Translations under genes and position numbers: made by a program
DNA from: Citrobacter telavivensis
Lineage (GTDB): Bacteria; Pseudomonadota; Gammaproteobacteria; Enterobacterales; Enterobacteriaceae
Reading direction: 5' to 3'
Assembly: GCA_009363175.1 (NCBI GenBank)
Contig: CP045204.1
Span: forward strand, 49,743-113,742
DNA: 64,000 bases
Notes under the pieces: model-generated
The model's input: only the letters and a program-made list of their open reading frames with translations
What the model was told of the DNA's origin: nothing
Database searches by the model: none
In this document: positions 1-8,135 of the stretch, piece by piece
How positions within the stretch are numbered: position 1 is the first letter of the stretch
Layout: every line of letters starts with the position of its first letter

Positions 1-193
1 TACCTTCTCTGAGTGATGATAGAATAATGCCAGTTATCAGGTAACCGGATATAACAAAGAAAATATCAACACCGATAAATCCTGACGGGAAGTACCCGAT
101 GCCGAGGTGAAATAAAATCACAACAGTAACCGCAATAGCCCTGAGGCCATCAATATCCGTACGGTATTTTTTCTTAATTTGATTTAGGTTCAT
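1..193 (-). CDS. OafA/YrhL-type acyltransferase 3, N-terminal part
   Basis: A minus-strand frame starts at an ATG ending at 193 and runs off the window after 64 codons. The product begins MNLNQIKKKYRTDIDGLRAI and continues into a hydrophobic stretch with an FHLG motif and a GVDIFFVISGYLITG block. That is the signature start of membrane acyltransferase_3 proteins, which O-acetylate surface sugars such as O-antigen or capsule. The His of FHLG corresponds to the conserved catalytic-type histidine of the family. Only the first one or two membrane segments are visible, so substrate and completeness are unknown. It lies upstream of an AT-rich intergenic stretch (194-293). The family call is strong; a role on this plasmid is not inferable. 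Confidence 0.8.
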   Translation of the reverse strand, partial: MNLNQIKKKYRTDIDGLRAIAVTVVILFHLGIGYFPSGFIGVDIFFVISGYLITGIILSSLREG

Positions 194-293
194 TTTTAAT
201 GGTGTGTTTGAATTTAAATGCCAACATATATAATAATATGAAATATATTAAAAAGCTATAATATCTAACATTATATGCTAAACTCTCTGTAAG

Positions 294-506
294 TTAATTT
301 ACTTGCGTTTGTTTTTGTTCCATTAGATTACATGCACAGTTAGAGAGAAAACCGTGAGTCAGCGATTTTTCGTGCGCCACTTCCACGGTCCAACGGGAAT
401 CGGCAAAAGCAATACCAGAAATACTGGCCTGGATAAGACAGGCAACCGTAATAACTTTCACTGTGATCCCGGTTTTACGCATCCAGGTATTCTCAGTTCC
501 TTTCAT
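294..506 (-). CDS. small secreted protein with signal peptide
   Basis: The frame codes for 70 residues starting MKGTENTWMRKTGITVKVI. It has a basic N-terminus, a hydrophobic core and an AFA-D signal-peptidase-like site near residue 36, leaving a mature peptide of about 35 residues with two cysteines (CAC). An alternative start lies 33 bases upstream at 539. I do not recognise the family. It sits just downstream of the remnant 514-654 and may once have been its operon partner. The signal peptide is convincing; the function is unknown. Confidence 0.45.
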   Translation of the reverse strand: MKGTENTWMRKTGITVKVITVACLIQASISGIAFADSRWTVEVAHEKSLTHGFLSNCACNLMEQKQTQVN

Positions 507-513
507 AGAATTC

Positions 514-654
514 TCAAATATTATCAACAAGTTCATCAATCAGATGCCCGGCCAGGCTGATATTCAGGGCCGTACAATTTGTTTTCAGTACCTCCAGCAT
601 ACCGCTGTGGCTGTATGTCACCCATCGCTCCAGTGCGCCATGATAGGCCCTAAA
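514..654 (-). pseudogene. possible gene tail separated by IS630
   Basis: On the minus strand, next to the left end of IS630, there is an open stretch encoding RAYHGALERWVTYSHSG and on to a stop at 514. It looks protein-like and could be the distal end of the gene broken at 1800. However, joining the flanks at the inferred TA target puts this stretch in a different frame from that gene, which would instead gain about 13 residues before a stop. It may therefore be a frameshifted remnant, or not coding at all. Confidence 0.25.
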
Positions 655-1802
655 TAACTGTTCGGAATAGTAGATCACTTTGAGGGAACTCAGCCCGAAT
701 TGTGCGATCTGATCAATCGCTGAATATCCCAAATCACCAACCGGACTGAGCGATGCCGATCATAGCACCAATTCCCCGTGACGAACGACGCCTGATGCAG
801 AAAGCTATCCATAAAACGCGTGATAAAAATTATGCCCGCAGACTGACCGCCATGCTGATGTTGCACCGGGGCGAGCGCGTCAGTCATGTGGCCAGAACAC
901 TCTGCTGTGCCCGCTCATCGATTGGTCGCTGGATTAACTGGTTCACTCTGTCTGGTGCTGAAGGCCTGAAGTCATTACCGTCAGGACGTGGCAGGCGCTG
1001 GCCGTTCGAACATATTTGCGCATTGCTGCGTGAGCTTGTGAAGCATTCTCCCGGCGATTTCGGTTATCAGCGTTCCCGCTGGAGTACCGAACTGCTGGCG
1101 ATAAAAATCCGTGATGTCACCGGTTGTCCGCTACATGCCTCAACCATCCGGAGATGGTTACCTGCTGCCGGGCTGGTATGGCGCAGAGCAGCGCCGACAC
1201 TGCGTATCCGTGACCCACACAAAGAAGAAAAAATGGTCGCTATCCATGAAGCACTGGCGAAATGCAGTGCGGAAAATCCCGTGTTTTCCGAAGATGAAGT
1301 GGATATTCATCTCAACCCGAAAATCGGTGCTGACTGGCAGTTACGCGGGCAGCAAAAACGTGTTGTCACACCGGGCCAGAATGAAAAGTACTATCTTGCC
1401 GGTGCGCTGCACAGCGGTACGGGAAAAGTCAGCTACGTAGGTGGAAACAGTAAAGGTTCATCTTTATTTATCAGACTGTTAAAACATCTTAAGGCGACAT
1501 ACCGGCGGGCAAAAACGATTACGCTCATTGTCGATAACTACATTATCCACAAAAGCCGTGAAACGTTGCGCTGGCTGAAAGCAAACCAGAAGTTCAGGGT
1601 CATTTATCAGCCGGTTTACTCGCCATGGGTCAATCATGTCGAACGGTTGTGGCAGGCGCTTCATGAGACAATAACCCGAAATCACCAGTGCCGTTCAATG
1701 TGGCAACTGTTGAAAAAGGTTCATCACTTTATGGATACCGTCAGCCCATTCCCCGGTGGAAAACACGGGCTGGCTAAAGTGTAGCGGTATTAGGATCAGT
1801 TA
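655..1802 (+). mobile_element. IS630 insertion sequence
   Basis: The element surrounds an intact 343-residue transposase. Imperfect terminal repeats are visible: AACTGTTCGGAATAG at 656 against AACTGATCCTAATAC read from the other strand at 1802, both followed by CACTTT. Each end abuts TA (655-656 and 1801-1802), and the joined flanks give a CTAAATATTTAG palindrome, as expected of Tc1/IS630 insertion at TA. The size of about 1.15 kb matches IS630. The insertion supplies the stop codon that ends the minus-strand gene at 1800. Confidence 0.85.
753..1784 (+). CDS. IS630 transposase
   Basis: The 343-residue product has an N-terminal helix-turn-helix region (residues about 25-70, with SHVARTLCCARSSIGRWI), a second winged-helix-like part, and a C-terminal DDE catalytic domain. 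The acidic positions are seen in the EDEVDIH, IVDNYIIHKS and NHVERLWQALHE motifs, giving the D, D, E triad typical of the IS630/Tc1/mariner superfamily. Its length equals that of classic IS630 from Shigella and E. coli. No frameshift is visible, so it is probably functional. Confidence 0.95.
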   Translation: MPIIAPIPRDERRLMQKAIHKTRDKNYARRLTAMLMLHRGERVSHVARTLCCARSSIGRWINWFTLSGAEGLKSLPSGRGRRWPFEHICALLRELVKHSPGDFGYQRSRWSTELLAIKIRDVTGCPLHASTIRRWLPAAGLVWRRAAPTLRIRDPHKEEKMVAIHEALAKCSAENPVFSEDEVDIHLNPKIGADWQLRGQQKRVVTPGQNEKYYLAGALHSGTGKVSYVGGNSKGSSLFIRLLKHLKATYRRAKTITLIVDNYIIHKSRETLRWLKANQKFRVIYQPVYSPWVNHVERLWQALHETITRNHQCRSMWQLLKKVHHFMDTVSPFPGGKHGLAKV

Positions 1803-2366
1803 TTTAGAGGTGATGATGTTTAACTGTTGCTCTGCGCTGGTGAGTGCCGGTAATCCTGCCAGAATATCGTTCTCAATAGCGCGAAGGTACACAGGAGAGA
1901 CGGCAAGGACAAACTGATCCTGGGGGCAGATCCGCATCAGTTCAGCCAGTGTCGGGCACCGTCCTGGTAAGGGAGGCTTCGCTGTAAGTCGGTGCCAGTG
2001 CTCGCCTGCCGCATACGGCAGGGCATGAAAGGTGCATTCATAGGGTACGGCAGGATCGGTAACATGACGGAGCCCCAGCCCTGCTGATACGGCCCATAAC
2101 TCGACGGCTGCGTGACGATGAGCAACGCTCCTGGCGCGCTGCCAGTGCAGGCCTTTGTAGAGATCACCCGTGATGATTTGCCTGTCAGTTGCGCGAATCT
2201 GGTTTCTCCAGGCCTCTATTGCCTCAGCGGGTCCCTTCAGCTCGTAGGGAAAGGTATTCTCAGCCGCCGGCGCTGACTTGCTCCTGCTGCAGCTGACGAT
2301 AAGATGAATGGTACCGGCCCCGCAGGACTGGCTCAGGGCTTTCCCGCCTGTTTGTCTCCCGCCCAT
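1800..2366 (-). CDS. DUF6884-like protein, 3' end altered by IS630
   Basis: The 188-residue product carries the motif IHLIVSCSRSK near residues 21-31, which resembles the start of the DUF6884 family. Its activity is not established. The start codon overlaps the end of the upstream gene (2333-3565) by 34 bases, so the two are probably co-transcribed. The stop codon TAA is made by the end of IS630. Without the insertion the frame would run about 13 residues further. The frame otherwise looks intact. The family assignment rests only on the short motif. Confidence 0.6.
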   Translation of the reverse strand: MGGRQTGGKALSQSCGAGTIHLIVSCSRSKSAPAAENTFPYELKGPAEAIEAWRNQIRATDRQIITGDLYKGLHWQRARSVAHRHAAVELWAVSAGLGLRHVTDPAVPYECTFHALPYAAGEHWHRLTAKPPLPGRCPTLAELMRICPQDQFVLAVSPVYLRAIENDILAGLPALTSAEQQLNIITSK

Positions 2367-3565
2367 ACCACGTAGGTGGTCAGCTGTTTAACGGCGTCTT
2401 GTCCGACGTAGCCAGCCAGATAATTCAGCGCCGGTGTGGCATTTTCACGAGATAGCGGACTGTGGAATCCAAATCCATCCGTTGATAAGAGCCATTGCAG
2501 ACGTTCAGTCCAGTTCTCGCCGGCTTTTCTGACAGGGGAAAAGACGAGGGCGACCAGCTGGTCACGTTTGCAGAACAGCTGTCGCCGCTCCAGTTCGTCC
2601 AGCAGGCTGTTCAGGTCGTGCCGGTCATATTCTTCCTGACTCATCAGAGGCCAGCGGATGCGGTGCATTTGCAGCTCCTGCGCCTGGCCGCCGGTGAACC
2701 CCGCACGTTCCAGCAGGTCGGCCAGCGCGGCTTCCGTGTCTTCCTCGTATGCGGCAGCCGAGAGCGGGAACGCCTCCGGACTCTCGCGCAGAACGCGCAG
2801 CAGGCGCGCCGGTGCCGGCAGGTCGCGGAGCGCCTCGCCGGGCATAATAACTGCCTGTCTGATCTCCTCATTCAGACCGGTGATCCCCTCCGCCTGCAGC
2901 GCGGCGTCCAGCTGGCGGTACCAGGTGTCCGTCAGGTCAGTTGTGGCGGTACCGGCGGGTTCGCCCTCTTCCGGCGTGTGGCTTTCATTGATCTGCATCC
3001 GGACAACAATGCCGGCATCATGGCAGGCCTGAAGCCAGGTGGCCACCTGCAGTGGATCGCCCGCCAGGCGCGTCAGCTGCCCGGCGGCGTTCCACAGTTG
3101 CAGGCAGGTGGTTCCGTCGAGACGGAGCACGTAATCGCCCCGGCACGCCATGTGCCAGGAACCATCCAGCTGTACCGGCCGATCGGCGCCCGGCGTACCG
3201 GCATCCTCCGCCGTTCCGGCCGGGACCAGCGGCAGAACACAGACGGCCGTCGCACGCTGTTCGGCCAGCATACGCTCCTGCTCGGTGGCCAGCAGCGGGG
3301 CCGCCAGTTCGCGGCCTGCCGCCGTCAGTTCGACGTGCAGATGCAGGTTCCGGGTACGCAGGGTACGAATCCAGCCCGCGTTCTCCATACGACGGCAGGA
3401 GTCGCGCAGATTGTTACCATAGACGGGGCGTTCACTGCCATTCGCCAGTATCTGCTCGATATCCCGTGTGGCGACGGGGCCGGGACATCGTTCAGCCAGC
3501 GCGGCCAGCACAATCAGAATTCTTCTCTGTAGCGGTGACGGGCGGCGGGCTTTGACCGTTGTCAC
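2333..3565 (-). CDS. winged-helix N-terminal protein of unknown function
   Basis: The 410-residue product starts at a GTG that overlaps the stop of the preceding gene (GTGA, 3562-3565), which implies translational coupling. Residues about 10-80 look like a winged-helix DNA-binding domain: LQRRILIVLAALAE, then a basic segment RDSCRRMENAGWIRTLR, then a beta-wing-like HLHVELTAAGRELA. The remainder is acidic and rich in Ala and Leu with no motif I recognise. It belongs to the minus-strand cluster headed by kfrA. A regulator role is inference only. Confidence 0.7.
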   Translation of the reverse strand: MTTVKARRPSPLQRRILIVLAALAERCPGPVATRDIEQILANGSERPVYGNNLRDSCRRMENAGWIRTLRTRNLHLHVELTAAGRELAAPLLATEQERMLAEQRATAVCVLPLVPAGTAEDAGTPGADRPVQLDGSWHMACRGDYVLRLDGTTCLQLWNAAGQLTRLAGDPLQVATWLQACHDAGIVVRMQINESHTPEEGEPAGTATTDLTDTWYRQLDAALQAEGITGLNEEIRQAVIMPGEALRDLPAPARLLRVLRESPEAFPLSAAAYEEDTEAALADLLERAGFTGGQAQELQMHRIRWPLMSQEEYDRHDLNSLLDELERRQLFCKRDQLVALVFSPVRKAGENWTERLQWLLSTDGFGFHSPLSRENATPALNYLAGYVGQDAVKQLTTYVVWAGDKQAGKP

Positions 3566-3816
3566 GATACGCGGTCCTCTTTTCCGAAGATAAGGGCTTT
3601 CAGACGCTGCAGGTCGGCCTCAACACGCTCATTTCCTGTCACGCCCTGATAGCCGAGAATCGCCAGCCTGTGCCAGAAAAGCAGTACTTCAGAGGCTTTA
3701 CTCAGCTCCCGGTTGTAAAAAATCCCGTCCCGGTTCAGGTCGCATTTTGATATTGCTTCCTCAGCTTCCCGGGTCAGTTGCTCATAGCTAAGTGAAAACA
3801 CTGATTCTTTATCCAT
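3562..3816 (-). CDS. small conserved-looking protein in kfrA cluster
   Basis: An 84-residue protein. The ATG ending at 3816 is preferred because GGAG lies about 8 bases upstream; the longer frame to 3858 would begin inside an operator-like repeat. It contains DLNRDGIFYNREL, which resembles a single EF-hand loop, but no second hand is visible. Its stop overlaps the start of the next gene. The upstream ATGATAT repeats suggest that a promoter for this gene and the two after it lies at 3830-3960. Function unknown. Confidence 0.6.
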   Translation of the reverse strand: MDKESVFSLSYEQLTREAEEAISKCDLNRDGIFYNRELSKASEVLLFWHRLAILGYQGVTGNERVEADLQRLKALIFGKEDRVS

Positions 3817-3828
3817 TTCATGTTCTCC

Positions 3829-3935
3829 GTATGATATTTTTGAATTCACAATTATCATATATGATATGATTTTAGAGTGATATGATATTAATAATATCAG
3901 GTATGATTTTTTATTGTATAAAATAAATCATTGCT
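3829..3935 (-). promoter_or_regulatory. AT-rich promoter with repeated ATGATAT operator-like boxes
   Basis: Between the terminator at 3977 and the 84-residue gene, the sequence repeats variants of TATGATAT about five times (about 3831, 3857, 3863, 3880 and 3902), including the palindromic ATCATATATGAT. This looks like a multi-site operator overlapping the promoter of the 3816-1800 transcription unit. The regulator is not known; the cluster's own wHTH protein is one candidate. Confidence 0.45.
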
Positions 3936-3976
3936 CTTTTTTGCTTTATGGCGCTGACTGCGGGTTCCGCAAACCA

Positions 3977-4007
3977 TAAAAAGCCCGGCGCGGGGGCCGG
4001 GCTTTAC
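3977..4007 (-). terminator. Rho-independent terminator after the M41-like gene
   Basis: Read on the minus strand: AAGCCCGGCCCCCGCGCCGG then GCTTTTTATGG. This is a strong GC stem followed by a T run, placed 29 bases after the stop of the 4036-5070 gene. Confidence 0.85.
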
Positions 4008-4035
4008 GTTCATGATACCGCTTCCCTGATGCTGT

Positions 4036-5070
4036 TCAGGTTCGGGCTGGCGCGGTGACCCGGGGAAAGGCGTCCGGCAGCTGCACGGCCGCCAGGTACG
4101 GGTGTAGATGACGGGCTTCCAGTGTTTCCCCGGGCATCAACGCGTCAGTCAGCCTGGCATGCAGGTCCTGGTTCAGGGTGAAGAATTCCGTCAGCAGCGC
4201 GTTATGCTCCGCTTTCAGTGCCATCAGTTGACGCTGATTGGACGCCAGCTCCAGCGGTGTGCCGGGGTCAGGATAGTAGATACCGGTGGTCAGGTGGCAG
4301 ACCAGCCAGGGCACGGCATGAGAAAGCCAGCGTCTTCCGTCATCGAACGCGCCCGATGAGACGTCACCGGTATAGTGCTGCTCGCCCGCCATACCCGCCA
4401 GCGCCAGCAGCATTTCCCACGCTTCCCGGTTTTTGTCCATCAGACGGGGCCGGGGCTCTCCGCACCGGACGTACCCCAGCGAACCGCTGTTATCTGTCGA
4501 CGTTTTAATGCTCACCTGCAGCGTTGCCGGCAATGGAGACCAGGCGGCATACATCAGCGCGTGGCCCGCTTCATGGGCGGCGGCAATGCGCCTGTCCGTA
4601 TAGTGTACACTGCTGGCAGTCTGGCACGCGGTTGTGCCTTCCCGGACTTCCGTATCACCGGCGGGGTCATTGCCGGTAAGCAGGTTGCAGACAGCGTACA
4701 CCATGCCACAACACACCATGATGACGACGACGGGGAACAACGGGTTTTCATCGCTGGACTGGCTGATTGTATCGGACAGCCCCCCGATAATGACGGGCAG
4801 CAACGCTAGCAGGGTACCGCCATACACGAAAGTGCGTATGAACGCGGCCAGACTTTGTGCCCGGCAGACACAGATCACCACAATTATTCCGCCAATGAAC
4901 TGCGCGACGTCTGCGATATTTCCGACGTAAGAGGAGACGGGTGTAAACTCCAGTGTCAGCAGGAACCACCACACCAGGAAGAGTCCGCTGATCTCCAGAA
5001 CGAAAGTCACCCGGGGCGGTAACGCCAGGCGGGATGGCAATGCACTGCCTGAATACGCTTTTTTATTCAC
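4036..5070 (-). CDS. membrane protein with M41-like HEAGH peptidase motif
   Basis: The 344-residue protein starts at GTG with AGGA 8 bases upstream. Four hydrophobic segments (about 22-42, 52-70, 82-98 and 111-132) are followed by a cytoplasm-like domain with the zinc-peptidase motif HEAGH at 166-170 (context RRIAAAHEAGHALMYAA). Downstream, SSGAFDDGRRW could supply the third, acidic metal ligand as in FtsH (peptidase family M41). There is no AAA+ ATPase domain, unlike FtsH. It may be an ATP-independent membrane protease, or a regulator that uses the fold. Its terminator makes it the last gene of the kfrA-proximal unit. The motif is clear; activity and substrate are inference. Confidence 0.75.
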   Translation of the reverse strand: MNKKAYSGSALPSRLALPPRVTFVLEISGLFLVWWFLLTLEFTPVSSYVGNIADVAQFIGGIIVVICVCRAQSLAAFIRTFVYGGTLLALLPVIIGGLSDTISQSSDENPLFPVVVIMVCCGMVYAVCNLLTGNDPAGDTEVREGTTACQTASSVHYTDRRIAAAHEAGHALMYAAWSPLPATLQVSIKTSTDNSGSLGYVRCGEPRPRLMDKNREAWEMLLALAGMAGEQHYTGDVSSGAFDDGRRWLSHAVPWLVCHLTTGIYYPDPGTPLELASNQRQLMALKAEHNALLTEFFTLNQDLHARLTDALMPGETLEARHLHPYLAAVQLPDAFPRVTAPART

Positions 5071-5135
5071 ATCCGGTCCTTATTGTTGTGTGAACGGCAA
5101 AGTCTGCACCCGTCAGGATGTCGGCCCTGAATACG

Positions 5136-6008
5136 TCAATCCTGCGGTTCTGCCGGCGGGGAATCTTCATAACTGGCCAGTTCCCGTCTCAGCTGAAGAT
5201 AGTCCGCCGCGATGGCGGCCACCACGCCCGCGGTCATCCGGGCATCGGCAAGGGCTGAATGCGCCCGATCCTGCCAGGTGAGGCCGGCCTCACGGGCGGC
5301 ACTGGCGAGCGAGATGGAGCCATAGCGGTTGGTGGCCCCGTAATAGCCGGCGGCCAGCTGCATCGCGCAGTGGACCGTGAGCCCGTCCAGCCACGGAGCC
5401 GGATCGCCATGTGCCGCCGCGGTCTGCTTCAGGATACGCAGGTCAAAAGGCGCATTAAAGATAATCAGCGGACGGGCGCCGATAATGTGCTGAAGCGGTG
5501 CGGCCACCTCCGGCCAGGACGGTTCGTCGCGGAGTGCCGGTGCCGTGATCCCGTGGACGGCACCGGCCTGCGGATCGATGTCGACCGTCGGGCGGAGGCG
5601 GGTTGCAAAAGCCACGCGACCGTCGGCCTCCGTCAGGCCGATTTCCAGCGCTTCGGCGTGGTAGCCGAGGCCGGTGGTCTCCGTGTCCAGGAACAACGGC
5701 GCCAGGCTCAGCCAGGTCCGGGCTTTCTGTGCCAGTCTGCCGCGGGGGCTGTTCAGGCGGGACAGCACGGCCAGACGCTGCCCGGCGCGCCGTTGCTTCT
5801 CCGTCGGCGGGCGTTTCTCCCGCATCGGGACGCAGTCAGCGATACGGTACACGCCATACTGGCCACCATAACTGCTTTTATACCATCTGACCGGCTCCAC
5901 CCCGGGCGCCGGCTTCATCCGGAATTCATCGCGCAGGCGTCCCCGGGTAAAACACGCGTCTTCCGCAATGGCGGCGGCGCGCCGTGCGGCTAACTCATCC
6001 TTATCCAT
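5136..6008 (-). CDS. DEDDh 3'-5' exonuclease (DnaQ/exonuclease X-like)
   Basis: A 290-residue protein whose start at 6008 is backed by GGAGAGAAGAA directly upstream. All exonuclease motifs are present: LFLDTETTGL (D108, E110), NAPFDLRIL (N185, D189) and HSALADARM (H250, D255), a complete DEDDh active site as in DnaQ epsilon, ExoX and RNase T. The first 100 residues form a basic extension not typical of those enzymes, with YKSSYGGQYGVYRIADC. It sits 26 bases after the previous gene in a minus-strand operon. Likely degrades DNA or RNA from 3' ends; plasmid-linked proofreading, repair or defence roles are possible, but the sequence does not decide. Confidence 0.85.
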   Translation of the reverse strand: MDKDELAARRAAAIAEDACFTRGRLRDEFRMKPAPGVEPVRWYKSSYGGQYGVYRIADCVPMREKRPPTEKQRRAGQRLAVLSRLNSPRGRLAQKARTWLSLAPLFLDTETTGLGYHAEALEIGLTEADGRVAFATRLRPTVDIDPQAGAVHGITAPALRDEPSWPEVAAPLQHIIGARPLIIFNAPFDLRILKQTAAAHGDPAPWLDGLTVHCAMQLAAGYYGATNRYGSISLASAAREAGLTWQDRAHSALADARMTAGVVAAIAADYLQLRRELASYEDSPPAEPQD

Positions 6009-6034
6009 TTCTTCTCTCCGCCGTCTGGCATTGA

Positions 6035-6577
6035 CTATTCCGGTACCGGTGATGTACTGCACTGGCGCAGATACCATTCGAAGATCGCGCAGGCGACGTC
6101 ATCCGGATCGTCCTCTTCAAAATCCGCGCCGGTAAACGGCGAGTTATGCCACTGCCGTGAGTAGTCCGTCAGCGCCTGTTTCGCCTCATTCCAGACCAGC
6201 CGCTGGTAGCGGATCGGTTTGTCCGGGGCCCGCCGGTCCCAGCCAATCGCCAGCAGGCCGTAAGTGGCGTAGGTGATCTCCGGCAGCCGGCAGCGCGCAT
6301 CGAGCCAGTCACGGCGGGTCGCCATCCACGCCTGAAAGTCCGGCTTTTCTTCTGCCGTCAGCACATCCTTTCTCCGCCAGGCCCGGATGGGGCCCGCGTG
6401 CTCCGGCGGGGGCAGGAACGTCGCGATGGCCTTGTCCGTCCAGAGTCGGGCTTTCAGTCCCTGCCGGCTGATCCAGTTCGCCTGCCATTGCTGGCTGCGC
6501 TCCTGCCGTTTTCGTTCTCCGTATTCCCGCCGTTCCCGTTCGTCATAGAGGTGCCAGCGGCCATTGTAGTAAGGCAT
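6035..6577 (-). CDS. unknown basic/aromatic-rich protein
   Basis: 180 residues starting MPYYNGRWHLYDERERREYG. This start is chosen because GGAGG lies 7 bases upstream; the frame is open to 6772 but lacks a good site there. The protein is rich in Arg and Trp with no membrane segment or catalytic motif that I recognise. The stop is 26 bases before the exonuclease start, so the two genes are probably co-expressed. Function unknown. Confidence 0.65.
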   Translation of the reverse strand: MPYYNGRWHLYDERERREYGERKRQERSQQWQANWISRQGLKARLWTDKAIATFLPPPEHAGPIRAWRRKDVLTAEEKPDFQAWMATRRDWLDARCRLPEITYATYGLLAIGWDRRAPDKPIRYQRLVWNEAKQALTDYSRQWHNSPFTGADFEEDDPDDVACAIFEWYLRQCSTSPVPE

Positions 6578-6725
6578 TGCCCTGCCTCCTTCCGGTTGCA
6601 ATACTGTGGGGCTGGCAGCGGTTCTGCGGCGCCCGGCGTTGACCGGCTCACGCGTCCCCCTGACACGCCGGTACCAGGTGTGCCGGCCCTGCCGGAAACG
6701 GCCCTGAACCTCCAGGCTGCCCCCC

Positions 6726-6923
6726 TCATCCGGCAGCAGGAACGCCACCCTCGCTCGCCAGACTGAGGTCACTGGTGTACACCCGCAACCAGTCCGGCTC
6801 CCCGTGGAACAGAACGCCGAAAAAGGCCGTCCCGTTCGATGCTGCCGTCATCACGGCGGCCGTGCGGCGCACCGTTCCCGTGCAGGTTTTTTCCCTGCTT
6901 TTCAGAAAGCTGAACAGGTTCAC
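6726..6923 (-). CDS. small protein coupled to the 181-aa gene
   Basis: A 65-residue frame whose ATG overlaps the upstream stop (ATGA, 6920-6923), a typical coupled arrangement. It begins MNLFSFLKSREKTCTGTVRR. The neighbouring frame is open from 6772 to the next gene, and together the two could be one longer protein split by a single-base shift near 6730-6770. It is either a real small gene or the N-terminal half of a frameshifted one. Confidence 0.4.
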   Translation of the reverse strand: MNLFSFLKSREKTCTGTVRRTAAVMTAASNGTAFFGVLFHGEPDWLRVYTSDLSLASEGGVPAAG

Positions 6924-7465
6924 AGGCGCCCGGTTTCTTTTCCGTCGGTGGCCGCCGGTGACGGCCGGGAGGATGCCAGCAGGCTGTCCGCGGTGGCGCG
7001 CAGCCAGGCATAGAGTTCATGTCCGTCTTCGTCCAGCCCTGCATTGAGCTGAATACCACGCTCCGTGACTGTCCCTCCACTGCCACGGATGCGTCTGAGC
7101 AGGGTGCCCAGGATCCCGGTCCGATCGTCAATCACCACCCGGTCCTGATATTCCACAAACTGGTTCAGGGTAAGGTCGACAAACCAGCCTGTCACCTCCA
7201 CGATGACGTGGGATTTAATGGTCGACCGATACTCATCCCGGAAATCCTTTGTCGTCTGCATATGGATAATCACCGGCTTCAGGGACGGATCACCGTCCTG
7301 AAGATACTGCGCCAGAAAGTTGCTGGCCAGATCGCAGCAGCCGTGTGGGAAGGCTTTCAGCTCCTGAAAGCGGCCCATCCGGAAGCACTCATGTGAGCGG
7401 GTGTCGGCGGCCAGCACCAGGGCGTTGTGAAAGGCGTGGATACGGCGTCTGATTTCCGGTGTCAT
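6920..7465 (-). CDS. conserved-looking cytoplasmic protein of unknown function
   Basis: 181 residues. Its start overlaps the kfrA stop (7462-7465, ATGA), so it is translationally coupled to kfrA. It contains CCDLASNFLAQYL (a Cys-Cys-Asp that could be a catalytic Cys), HVIVEVTGWFVDLTLNQF and YAWLRATAD. The order Cys, then H-x-IVEV, then D-x-TLNQF resembles the Cys-His-Asp order of transglutaminase/papain-like folds, but this is only a suggestion from spacing. No signal peptide or membrane segment. Confidence 0.65.
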   Translation of the reverse strand: MTPEIRRRIHAFHNALVLAADTRSHECFRMGRFQELKAFPHGCCDLASNFLAQYLQDGDPSLKPVIIHMQTTKDFRDEYRSTIKSHVIVEVTGWFVDLTLNQFVEYQDRVVIDDRTGILGTLLRRIRGSGGTVTERGIQLNAGLDEDGHELYAWLRATADSLLASSRPSPAATDGKETGRL

Positions 7466-8085
7466 TTTGCCCCCCTCCCGGCTTTCGGCTCCGCCCGGGC
7501 CAGGGTCAGCAGCTCGGCCTGCAGGGCGCGGTTTTCTTCCCTGGCGCCCTTCAGTTCCGCCTTCGTTTCCTTCAGCTGGGCCGCCAGGTGTTCGCCGGTG
7601 GCGGTGAGACGGGCCACCTGCTCGTGCAGCGGCAGCGCCTCATCCCGCAGTTGCCGGATGTCCTGCAGCAGGCGGTCACGTTCGGCCATCACCTCGCGCA
7701 GCACCGCCAGCTCGCTTTCCAGTTCAGCCACCCGGGCCTGCGCGGCGTCGCGCTCGAGGTCGGCCTGTTCAATGTCGGCGTCGGCCTGCTCGCGCGCGGC
7801 CAGCGCCCCGGCGTCCGCCTGTTTTACCGCCGCCTGCCACAGCAGGGCCAGCTGGCCGGTCAGCAGCTGCGCCAGCGCCGGCGGCAGTTCCGGCGTCTGT
7901 TCACTGGCCTGTTCGCGCAGCCGGGCGCGGAACGCGCGCATCACCGGGGAAATGGTGGCCAGCGAGCCACCGCCGAGGTGGTCACGGACCTGGACGTTGG
8001 TCGGGTTCGGGGTGCCGGCGGCGATGAGCGCCGCTGCGGCGTCCTCGATGCGACGGATCATGTCAGGGGAAGGCAGTTTGCTCAT
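7462..8085 (-). CDS. kfrA: KfrA-like DNA-binding coiled-coil protein
   Basis: A 207-residue protein. The start at 8085 follows GGAGAG; the frame is open to 8112. Residues about 5-60 match the KfrA N-terminal DNA-binding domain (IEDAAAALIAAGTPNPTNVQ, then VRDHLGGGSLATISPVMRAF). From residue 70 the chain is a long Ala/Glu/Arg/Gln heptad-like coiled coil. KfrA proteins of IncP, IncU and IncFII_K plasmids repress their own promoter by binding repeats upstream and help plasmid stability. The ATACA array at 8136-8230 is the expected operator. It heads the operon with the 181-residue gene. Confidence 0.85.
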   Translation of the reverse strand: MSKLPSPDMIRRIEDAAAALIAAGTPNPTNVQVRDHLGGGSLATISPVMRAFRARLREQASEQTPELPPALAQLLTGQLALLWQAAVKQADAGALAAREQADADIEQADLERDAAQARVAELESELAVLREVMAERDRLLQDIRQLRDEALPLHEQVARLTATGEHLAAQLKETKAELKGAREENRALQAELLTLARAEPKAGRGAK

Positions 8086-8135
8086 GGACTCTCTCCGTGG
8101 GGTGTCATGCACTCAGTGTATCCAGTGTTTGAAAA

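Noticed and set aside
2495..3555. Long plus-strand open frames opposite the wHTH gene
   Set aside because: They arise from the GC-rich codon pattern of the minus-strand gene, lack ribosome sites and show improbable protein composition.
5259..5993. 244-codon plus-strand frame opposite the exonuclease
   Set aside because: The opposite strand has a complete DEDDh active site; the frame is its shadow.
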